The notes below the pieces were generated by a model. It made no database searches. It saw nothing but the letters and a program-made list of their open reading frames with translations, and was not told the origin of the DNA. DNA of 64,000 nucleotides from Pisaster brevispinus (Eukaryota > Echinodermata > Asteroidea > Forcipulatida > Asteriidae), in assembly GCA_023634235.1 (NCBI GenBank), contig JAMKCF010000003.1, positions 4,988,958 through 5,052,957 of the forward strand, written 5' to 3'. Below, piece by piece: positions 36,701-48,700 of the stretch (position 1 is its first letter; each line of letters begins with the position of its first letter). The position numbers and the translations under genes were made by a program.

Positions 36701-39700
36701 AACCATGATTGCTTCGTCCTTCGGATGGGACGTAAAGCCGTTGGTCCCGTGTGTTGTGTAACGCACGAAAAAGAACCCAGTGCACTTATCGAAAAGAGAA
36801 GGGGTCCGCCCCGGTGTTCCTGGTTTGATCGGCTGCATATTGCGCCACAGCACCTTGTAAACCATTACAAGGTGCTATGTAAAGGAGTAGGTCTCATACT
36901 TCAAAACGTAGCCCCAAATACCTTGCAGGAAATACTGAATGTTAAGCGCTTAGAGGCTGGCCTGCAGTAGGCGCTATACAAATACAATATATTTTTAATA
37001 TATTATTATTACAGCATTCCTTGTGGCAAATTTGTTAGTGGCATTTCATTAACCCATACTACCATTAGGTGTTTTCTAAGCACCCTGCTAAAATAATGCA
37101 TCATACGCAGCCTGATGAATTGAAAACCCAGCTGAATGCTTCAAAATGGGTTCTGTTGCATTGTGAAGTGAAAACTGGGCATTTACCCTGCTAAATGCAC
37201 CAATATGCATTGCAGTTTGCTTGGGACTCTGATTGCACATAAACATGTCAAGGATATGTAGAACCCTGCTTAATGCAGCACAGTGCAACAGAATATGGTA
37301 ACTATTTAAGTTGACTGCTAAATGCAACAGAATACATATACAACATTTTAAGCCACTTGGGACATTTTTGGATAGGGATAGGGTTGAACATGTACAAATG
37401 ACAGGCCTGCACCAACTAGAGCACCACCGTGTCATGTAACTAAAATGACGCATCTTATTTGATTTTAATAAAAGTTCAAGTAATTATTTACAATAATTGT
37501 TATGTGTGCCGTTCAACAAATATGTAGAAATGATATTTCAACATATATTTATATCTTCTTCCTTTTTCCTTTTTTTAAATCTAGAAGTGAAACCTTGCGA
37601 CCTCGGACCGTGTCAAAATGGCGGGAACTGCTTCAATCGTAATGATGATGATACATATTTCTGTGTGTGTTCTGTTGATTATACAGGACTTAACTGTGAT
37701 GCACGTGAGTTTTCTGAACGGACTGAACACTGGCGAAAGTTTTAATTTTAACTCCAAGAAAGTGATTTAACTAAAAGTGTATTCCATTTTTTCAACACAA
37801 ATCGTGTTAAATGCAAAGTACATAGTGTGGTAGATTCAGGAAAAAAGTAAAACTTTTTATCTGAAAACTTACATTTAATATTAAATTTCCAGTACTTACT
37901 CTCCAGTGAAATTTTTATGTCTAAAATCTGTCAAAGTCAAGAAAAAGACATTTTAATGTCCTTAAAATTACCAAAGATCCCTTGCATTTAACGTCACAAG
38001 ATCCAAACACCGCCCTCGCTGAGGTTGATGAAGACTTATAAATGCGTGGCGCGTGCAAGCATGCACTTTTCCATTGTTTGACCTCATCGATGACGGCAAA
38101 TACAATGAATCAATTGGTTTCCGTAAGTACAACTGTTCACCCAAAACATAAATGTTCAAGAATCGTTGACGTTTCGCTCTTTCGTTCTTCAGTTTTAACA
38201 CCTTGTAGCAGCAACCCGTGTCTAAATGGTGGCGACTGTTTCAACGGAGCTGACAGTATCAGTTACAACTGTAGATGTCCGACGGGATATCTTGGTGAAA
38301 ACTGCGAGACATGTAAGACGTTCATCTTATCTCCATTCAACGTGTTTTGCCATAATGCAGAATGATAAGTCAGAACAATAAAGAATATATAAACAAGGGA
38401 AAAAAGTGTGAAGGAAAATACACAGACAAGATAGAGGCAGTTTTGGAGGGGCATGCATTCAGAAGGCAAGTGTGGTATTGACCCACTTCACCTGACGTCA
38501 TTATCACACTAAATCTTGGTTGCTCCATTTCTGGAGTGAGCTTCCCTACGTGTTATAGGTACAATGTATTGTATAATTCTAAGCGACTCTCGCGCGTTAA
38601 CCTTCTCGCCATAAACTTGCAATTTGACTCCAAAATTGGTACATTATATTTTCTCTTCTTATATGATTGTATCTGTCTTTGTGTAGCCCTCTCCTCAAGT
38701 GGCTATTTTGGCCCGTGTTGGACGATCTTTAAAGACAGGGAATACTTTTGGTAATTGTCAGAGACCAGCATCCTCTTTTTGTGTATCCCAATATATGCAT
38801 AACATAACAAACCTGTGAACGTGTATGCTCAATTGGTCGTCAAAGCTGCAAAAAAATAATGAAAGGAAATAACACCATTCTTGCACAGAATTGTGTGCTG
38901 TCAGATCATGAGCAAAGGCTTAATGCCTGTAGTCTTTCACAGATTTTGTGTGTGTGTGTGTGTGCCTTCATATTCACTACCTTATGGAGACCGAGAACAA
39001 AACAGAAAAGGGAAAACAAAGAGTCTCCATAGGGAAATTCTAAAGACTGCGTTGCTCCACAAGGAATTTTGTGTACTAAGTCTATGGGAGGTTCTTAACT
39101 ACAGGGACAAAAGAAAGAACAAAAGATGTCTCCACAGGGATGCAAAAACAGGAATGTGTTGTGTGCGTGGCAAACAAGACTGTGTGCCCTTACACATGCC
39201 AACTTACGGGGTACTTTTAACAATGGAACAATGGACCCCAAAAGGCAATTTCAATAGGAACAATAGGGCCCCCACAAGGGAATTCTTTAGAAAAGGGAAC
39301 AATAGAACAACAATAGCAGAACCCCACAAACCGGATCCGTAAGGTTGGGTGTGTGTGTGTGTGTGAAAATCTAACTCTTTCTCTAAAACTACATTACTTC
39401 AAAGAGGGTCGTTTCGGCTAATGTTTTATAATATTATCAGCTCTCCAGTGCTCTTTACCGAGTAAGTTTTATGGTCATTATTTTTTGAGTAATTTCCAGA
39501 GTTATATCCTCCCTTTATTTTAACCCCAAATATGATTCAGTGAGTATATATGTGTAAATATAAAAGAAACGCCAACAACGGTTACCCAACCATATAACCT
39601 TAGTGCCATATAATAATCCTTTATACAAAAAATAAGTTGACGTTTCGCTCATTTGGTCTTCAGTCTTAACACCTTGCAACAGCAACCCTTGCCTGAACAG

Positions 39701-42700
39701 TGGTGCCTGTATCAATGGAGTTGGTGGTCTCAGCTACTCATGTAGATGTCTACAGGGATTTGTCGGTGCCAACTGCGAAAGAGGTACAGCTTGAGTCTCT
39801 GTAAAATAAGTATTTTTTTTAAACGAAGAAACTGGTTCAGGTTTGGGGTTTTGGGGGGAAATCGGAAAATGTGGTTGTTTTTTTCAGCAATTTACTTGTA
39901 TGTCCTATTTCTTGAATTTTTGAAGAAAACACGTTTTTTTACCGAGGTAATCTATATATGAAAAAATATATTCTTACTGTTTAAAATCGTGTGTTTTAAT
40001 CTAAAGGTTTGACTCTGCAAACTAAAGAAGGTATTTTTCACCCACTCATTACCATTATTGTCTTTATGTCCACGTCATAGACGACCCGTGTGATCCACAA
40101 CCATGCCTGAACGGTGGGACATGTACAGACACAGGTTTTACATTCAGTTGCCAGTGTACAGTGGATTATACTGGCACGTCTTGTGAGCAAATAGCCGGTA
40201 AGTATTGAGGAGCGCCCCCTCAGAACCTTACCCAAGTGCAACTCCCCCCCCCCCCCGACCAATGAGATCGATATCAATATTCAGAAGTTAATGGTTCTAT
40301 CCACTAATAGATGAGTAAATAATGTAATATAATAAAATAAATTTTACAATTATGTCTTTGCCCCCGTTTGCACACACACCCCCCCCCCCAACAATAAAAT
40401 TTAAAACATTGTCTGGATACCACGCCGCCGCAGTTGATGGAAAGAATCTCCTCCAGTGAACAGTGATGCATATTAAATTATAGTGAAATATATTCAAAAT
40501 TTTATAAATAAACATACCCTGAACCATTTATTCACCGCTCGCTCGGACAATGAAAAGTGCATGTAACAGGACACGTCGTTTCTACAGGTGTGTATAATTC
40601 TTCAGAAAGTGGTTGTGATATGGAACTGAGCCCATGTCAGAACGGGGGCACTTGTTATTCCGCTGAAAACGAGACGATGATCTGTGCCTGTGTTCCCGGA
40701 CATGCTGGGGCACTATGTGAAGTAGACCTCTCAGGTATAGGCACTGCCGTGCATGATGCACTGATGCTACGTTAGTCCACAGCAAAAGGCACGACACTTA
40801 TGTTAATGCATGCTGCAATATTGTGGTTTACACTCTTAAAAAAACTTCCTGGGAAGGGCTAAATGGGAAGGGCTAAATAAAAACCATAATCAATCATTCA
40901 TGCACTTGTACTCCAGGATGAAGGGAAGCAATTACATGTACTTAGCTTTTTACACTCATCAATATGTTTCCATTTTCTTGATCATGTACATGATAGGTAG
41001 ATGTAAAACTAGATGCACAACCCCGGAAAATACTGTGAAGTGTATAGGGCGCCCTTTGTCTACAATATTTTATTGTATTAAAACAGGTAGTTAGTTTTTC
41101 ACACCTGCACGTAATGTTTTTCAACCTTTTCGACTTTCTTCATTTTACTGGGAGTACAAAATAGGTTCTCTCTGTTGGCTGAGTGATTCCTTAACTGCGG
41201 TTCACTTCAGCCTGAACTTAATGTCATCACTTGACGCATGCACAAAGGGGGGGTCTATTATGGGGATTTTTCTTGTGAGTTGTGTCTGTCTTTCACCAAC
41301 CAAGAACATCATGGAGCGGTATTGATGTCTTTGGTATACCTTTGTGTGTACAGCTTTTATCTTTCAAATGAGCGATGTTCTCCTTTTATCTTCAAAAAAT
41401 AATTTATATGACGACTGTTTTTGTCGGGGGAAGTTGTCGAGTCTTTATGTTCTTGCATGCTCTTGGACAAAAGTCATCTACTGCACTTATTTTGTTAAGT
41501 TTGTTTTTGTTATGGTGATAAGCACAATCTAAGGCTAACATGTTTATCCGTCACATGTTGGTTGATATCGTGTCCAAGATGTTGTTAATGAGAGGTGTGC
41601 ATGGCGCAAACACGCATGCAAGTTTCTATTTTTAGACCTCGGCAATGGCGACCTCTGTGTAAGGATTGTGTACAAAATCCTGTCAAGATGAGGCATAGAC
41701 CCTTTTCGAAAGCAAGGCTTTGGCTCAGGCTTCGGCTTGTAACTTTTTAAACATGCGCTTTTGATACGGGGATATACAAACAGGCAGAAAGAGCTTAAGC
41801 TGGAGTCCAATTATAAGCCGTGGTTTCGAAAATGGCAAACCGAACCATGGTGATTTTGTTTGCCTTTGCAATGAATGAAAGAATGAATGAAGGTAATCTA
41901 GAAGTATCTTGATTTTGTGTTGCAGTTGTACCCTGTCAAGTCAGTCCATGCCTCAATGGAGGCAGTTGTTTCTCCACTGATGGTGTGACAGCGAAGTGTG
42001 CGTGCGTCAACGAATTCTTCGGGTTTACTTGTGAATTGGGTTAGTTGTGCTTTTTCTTCTGCTAAATAAGTCTTGCTTCTGAGCCTTATAATGGGATATC
42101 TTTGAAAAACTCAAGGTTAGACTTGTGCAAGTCCTGCATTTAGTCGAACGCTGGGACCCGTTAAAGTTCGCTACACCTACAATGTACATGTACACATTAT
42201 TAAGAAGTACATGTGGAAATCCAGCAAGAATCCCAGAAATGTTCGAAGAACACGTGAGAATTGCAAAGTCTATTCTAATAGTTTTCTTTCAATTCCACAA
42301 CAATTTCAATTGAGTGTATAAAAAACTTGAGGCAAAAAAAACACTACCAACGATTCAAAAGCATTCTAGATACAAGAATGATTCTTTGAGATTGGTTCTT
42401 TGAGATTACAAACAATCAGTAATTATTTTTTCGATATTTTTGTCTACAGTACCGATGTGCCACGATAGCCTGAGTCCGTGTCTGAACGGAGCGACTTGTT
42501 TAGAGGTTAACGCAGCCGCAGTCTGCCAGTGCGCAGAAGGGTTCATAGGTGTAAATTGCGAAAGAGGTAGGTCATAAAAGAATGTGAACAAATTGAGACC
42601 TTTTACTGTTGTTATGGCTCATAAAATAAGAAAAAACTGTCAAAGATCAATTTAATGCGCGACTTTGGAACGCTAGGTGGCAGCAGATTTACCAGGTAAA

Positions 42701-45700
42701 TTTCCATTGTTTCATAAGTCTGAGCATGCGCACCTTTAATACTGAGAACGATGGATTTACCTGGTAAAGTCTCCCAAAGCGTCCCAAAAGTCTCCAACTG
42801 ATCTCTCTGCACCTAGGACCACCTTTGAAAGAAGCAAATCTACGGATGACGTCATCGTTGTTTTAAAACTTCTAATTCATTAAAAATCTACATATTCATT
42901 AATTTTTTTAATTAAAGAGCATGGGAGGATCAAACAATACATGCCCGGGAAAGTTCAAAGTTTATTTACCTTTTTCTCAGACCATCCTTGCAAGGAGCAA
43001 ATCAACCCGTGTCTGAACGGTGCTACGTGTTTCACCACGGATGACGTCAATGCGACGTGCTTGTGTGTTGATGGTTATAGTGGGCAATATTGTGAGATAG
43101 ATCCTCCAGGTCAGTTGGTGCATGGGAAAATACTTATCGACTAACAAACGCAATAATCTTCAGAGTATAGAACAGCTTTCCGGTTCGGAGCAGAAAAGAA
43201 TGTATAAGACTTAGAAAGACCCTGACAGACTTAGAGCAGAAAGAACTGTGTGCGTTTTTGTCTCTTCAGTTCTTTCCGCTCTGAGCTGGGTCAGAGGTCC
43301 TTAAATCTATGTCTTATGAATCAATTATACTTTGAGTGGATGAGCTTTCAAACGTGCGATAAATTTAACAACAAAATGTACAGATAAATCCAATAGTCAC
43401 CAATGGGAGAACTTGGACGCTAGGTGGCAAAATATTTCCTTTATATCAGAAATTTGTGACAACTCGCAGTTAGACGCCATTTTCGGTTTTAAAAAATGCA
43501 TGTGCGCGCAGGGTTCCAGACTATAGACTGCACATTGGGTTTTGCTAAATTTGAACCGAAAATGGCGTCCAGCATTCACGCGACCAATTTAAAATGTTTC
43601 ATCTATAACGCAACTCTCTGAATATACAGCAGCTCTGCTTTGTTTAAGTGTACATTGTTTACGTTTTCTGAGCGTGCCAAAATGTCCAAGTCTGATGCCA
43701 CCTCAGCCTCAATCTCTCATTGCAACGCCCCAACAGCTGTAGTAAAAATTTGAAACTAAGATATACTATGTGGAAAACTGTGTACCTTTGCAGTACCCGC
43801 GTGCCACGAGAGCCTCAACCCGTGTTTGAACGGAGCAACTTGTACGGAGGTTAATGCTGCTGCAGTGTGCCAGTGCGCAGAGGGATTCTTGGGTTCAACG
43901 TGCGAAAGAGGTGGGTATGAACAATGGCTTGTCGAACCTCACAACTGTAACTTATCACGGGATGTTTGTATTAAAGCGTCTAGCGACTGAAGAGCCCCTA
44001 CTAAATAATGTCCGAGATCGAAATGTAGACCAGACACAACTTTAGCCTAACCTTGTACAACGTATCCAGACCTAACTATATTGCCTCAATTTGAAAGCTC
44101 ATTGTACCCACAGAGGAAAGTTCAAGGTAGTGATTTGCCTTTTCACAGACCAACCTTGCAAGGAGCAAGTTAACCCGTGCATGAACGATGCTGGTGTTTC
44201 ACTAGGGATGACGTTATCATTGTTTTTATTAGCCTTTAATTGGCATTTACATTAATAACTTACATGTACAGCCATTTTTGTATAAAGAGCTTAAACGCAT
44301 CAAATGCCAAGGAAAGTTCAATGTTAGTTACGTTTACCTTTTCTCAGACCATCCTTGCAAAGAGCAAGTCATCCCTTGTACGAACGGTGCTACGTGTTTC
44401 ACCACGGATGACGTCAATGCGACGTGCTTATGTGTTGATGGTTATAGTGGGCAATATTGTGAGATAGACCCACCAGGTCAGTTGGTGCATGGGAACAATT
44501 GTAGTCACGAATAGCTCTAGAATAGAAGTGCACACCCTCCCGTTCAGAAACAAAATGTAGCATAAAGCGAATGTTCACTCCTGATTCAGACTTTTTTTGA
44601 CCAGGATTGCGGGTCGCATGGGGGGGGCCTGACCTATTTCTGGGCCAGGCTGACCACGAGATTGGTTGAAAAGAGGATTTGACTAAAATTTCGCGTCAGT
44701 TTGACACAGTTTGGGGTAATTTGGACTCAGATTCTGGTCATAACAACTCATACTTCCCCTTGAGACCTTGAATCCAGTTCATTTCTAACCCGGGAGTTTT
44801 TAAGGTGTACATCATATCAGTTGGTTTAATGATTGATGTAAATAGTAATTAAAATAGCTAGATATTATGCAACAGCACTTTACACGAATTGATGATGCAT
44901 GTTTTGGGACTTTAAAAATGGCATATATAACTCAATCCGGCTTCAGTTGTGTTCAACATTTCGAACACAGTAGAAAGCTGCTATAACGAGAGGTGTGGGG
45001 GCCTCGATGCATGAGGCCTCAAGAATGGTTGGCGTATCCAAAACTACGTAAAATAATGGGTTTGATTACCTGGTCAGTCTGCCACTACATTTTTTATTAC
45101 AATCCAAAATGGCGGCTGCTGCGTCTTACTAAAATGTGACGTCAGTGAAACGGATTTGTTGGATTTATATGGTGGGAAAACATTCTATAATAAGGTTTTG
45201 CGGAAACTAGATTTTACCCTAAATATCGTTCTTTTTTAGTTGTAATTCCTGTCCGTTGTTACCTTTGTTTTATTCTGCAATCTTGACATCTCCTATAAAA
45301 AGTGCAACCTTGTCACGTCTCGGTCAACCCTTGCTTGAATGGCGCCGGTTGCTTCTCTGTTGATGACGTCACGGCTACTTGTATTTGCGTCAATGACTAC
45401 AGCGGATTGAGATGTGAAATAGGTAACAAATCTAATTTGTTGTGCTGTTGTGCTGTTGACAATAAACCATTTATTATTTTTTAGTGTACTTTATTTTAAT
45501 AACAAGTTCATGTTTAAATACTACAATGTAAATAAAATATAAAAAAGTTCTATGAGATTTGCGCTATATTTTATGAATTAATGATCACTTCATATTGTTG
45601 ATTACACAGTTCCCCCATGCCACGAGACCGTCAACCCGTGTTTGAATAATGGAACTTGTTCAGTTGTAGATTCTGCAGCGACGTGTCAGTGTACGTCAGA

Positions 45701-48700
45701 GTTCGTTGGGGAATTCTGTGAGAGAGGTAAAAGATACCAAAACATTTTCTCTTTCTTGTTGTTTTAAATCAAGTTTCCTATGTTGAATTCTTCTCGTTTC
45801 ATTGGCATAATGTTTCCTGCGACTGTCAGAAAGTAAAATATCATAAATTAGCACAAACCGATTTGACCTATCCTTTAAGCCGTTGCATAGAGCTGCTTAA
45901 GCACACATAAAAGTTGCTAAGCACAATAACATTTTGCTTACAAAAATATGGTTACCAGCCAAAATCCTGTTCCACTTAAAGGAAGACACAATATGGGTGG
46001 GGCACACCATGCCACATGTCGAGCGGCAAATGGTCAAACGGTCGAGCAGGGAAGGTCGGAGTGGGCTACAGTACCACTATGCCCCATCTGCATTATTGTA
46101 AATCCTGCGCCACCTTCCCGCCCAATCTCAATAACTTTATTCAATGATTTCCGTGTAAAGCTATGCCTGGTGTTCGTAGTTTAAACAGTAACTTGCATTT
46201 CTCCCAGACCAACCTTGCAAGGAGCAAGTCAACCCGTGTGTGAACGGTGCACTGTGTTTCACCATTGATGACGTCACTGCTACGTGCATGTGTTTCAATG
46301 GTTATAGTGGGACACGTTGTGAGATAGACCCACCAGGTCAGTTGGTACCAAGGGATTTATTACTATAAAAGCAACTTCCTGAATAACACACTGATCCCAT
46401 TATTAAGACACTGCTATATCTATTTTAAATAATCTGTAGCATGGAGCTCCACTAAATGTTTCTGGATGAAATATACTCCGAGACAATGTGTAGTGTGTAA
46501 GAATTAATGATAGCAACGATAGGTTCTGTTGGATGCTCTTGGGCCGGTGTCCTGCAAAGACAAACTCCTTGTGGTAAAAAACCTGCCACTATAGAAAAGT
46601 GGACAAAATATTGATTCTGAATACCAAAGCCCATCAGAATCCAACAGCGGTTTGCGTGAGATCAGGCGTATCATTATAACCCGTAGAAACCTGTAGAACG
46701 CTGACAAAGTTTCTGCGCAGTATTGATGTTATAACAAGTAATATTTTCAGTGAAAATTATTCGATGAGGATATTCACGAACGCATCCATTTTGGCTTTAC
46801 GGCAAATTGCAGCTGTTCTTATTGTCAGTCTGGTACAGTTTACCGTACGATGCTAGTTGTTGTTCGTTGCTAACATAGAGGGCGTGCACTGCAGACACTG
46901 AACATCAAGCACAGCGTCCACTTTTAGCTGATCAGAAAAGATCATATTATTCATTATTACCGTATTAGTCTCGGTTCCAAGACGCTCCTGTATAAGTCGA
47001 GCGACAAAGGGCGCTACCAACCCATATATAATGAAATTATAACACCTTCGGTCGGTTGTGATGTTTTGTTCGCGACTAATTCAAAATGAGCGTCTTGGAA
47101 AAAGACTATAACCATGCATGAGTAGAGAGTTTATGTTATTGACTAAAAACATTATTGACCTTTTGTGGTGATAGCCCCTCTCTCTGTCTTGTTTCTCGTC
47201 AAACAAACTATTATCTTGCACCAGTCATCCCTTCTAGATCTAACCTCGGTTTAGTAATAATAATTAAATCGGGAAAGAACTTTATTATGATGTCTATCCC
47301 GTAGTTAACCTCCATAGAATAACTTTAAAATGTGCGTTTTTAGTATAACAATGTCTAGTTTTTCATCATGAGAAAACCGGGTCTTACTGTAGAGGAAGGA
47401 AACATGGTGAAGCAGTAGCAGGTGTTGGGTTGTTGTTATTAATAGTAAAGGTAGAGATTGTTTGAACGTCAAACAAACAAGAGCGCACGGAGCTTCAGAA
47501 ATGCCACCTGTTTTCCTGAGAATTCGATATTAGCAGATGTTGCCTTTCTGAGGTACACAATCGTGATAATGAAAGACTCCGGTGTCAGGATATCAACATT
47601 TCGGCTGGCACTTCGAAAGCTCCGTTGATAGCATGTTCATCAAATGACATTGAAAGGATCAAAACATATTTTGTTATTAATAAAGTTGAAATCATTATGG
47701 TAATTTCTTATTTATTAACGAAGTTTCTTTTGGGTCGTTTTAACCGTATTTATTGAAATGTGTTTAGAAATATAGAACGGATTTAACAAGGTAAAGACAT
47801 TTTTATTGTAATCCAAAAGCGCTGTATAACATTTTAAAGATAACAACAATGATGAAGCAATGGGAACGCTCAGCTATCTCTGCGCAGCGCACAAGTTTCC
47901 AACTAGCAAACTTTTATTACCTCTATTATTAGAGGACGCTACTCAATGGAGCACCAGGTAAATTTTGGTCAAAGGCCGGTGTCCTAGGAAATGTGTCCCC
48001 GGAGATTCTGCCCCCCCCCCCCCCCATGGAAACTTTACATAGGCTGAAGGGGATTGACTCAAAAGAGGGCGCTATCAGAAGAAGTTAGCACACACAGTTC
48101 GCCGTATGGGCAACAGAATCTCGAGTAGACAGAACATCCTGCCATACTGTATCCGAATTGGCGGCCGTGCAAACGGCTATGAGTGTTGCTAAGGGTGTTG
48201 CTAAGGATGTCCTATACTTCAACGCATGGTGACGCGGAAATCTAGCCGTAGCCGTAGCTGTATAGCTGCCAATTTAGACATGGCTTAATATTTTTACTTT
48301 ATGGGTTCTGTTCATCTCAGTGCACCCGTGTGACGACAGCGTGAATCCCTGCTTGAATGGAGCCGGCTGTTTCTCCATGGACGACGTGACTGCATTGTGT
48401 GTCTGCATCGATGGCTACTCGGGGGTTCACTGTCAGATAGACCCACCAGGTAAAGACCTCAGACGCACCGAATTAGAAGAGGTGTAGCTCACTCATCTGT
48501 ACTCCCGAATCCCTGCTTCTTTCACTCTTCTTCTTCCCATCATGTACAAGCCACTCGAGAGAACAAAATGATAAGGCCAAGTTTGATTTCAAAGAATGGT
48601 ACATCATGGGTTTGTAAAATTTATACCATGCCCGATAATGTGGCAGAGGGAGTTCACCCACCCCCCCCACTATTTGTATACTCTGACCAGTGGCTTAACC

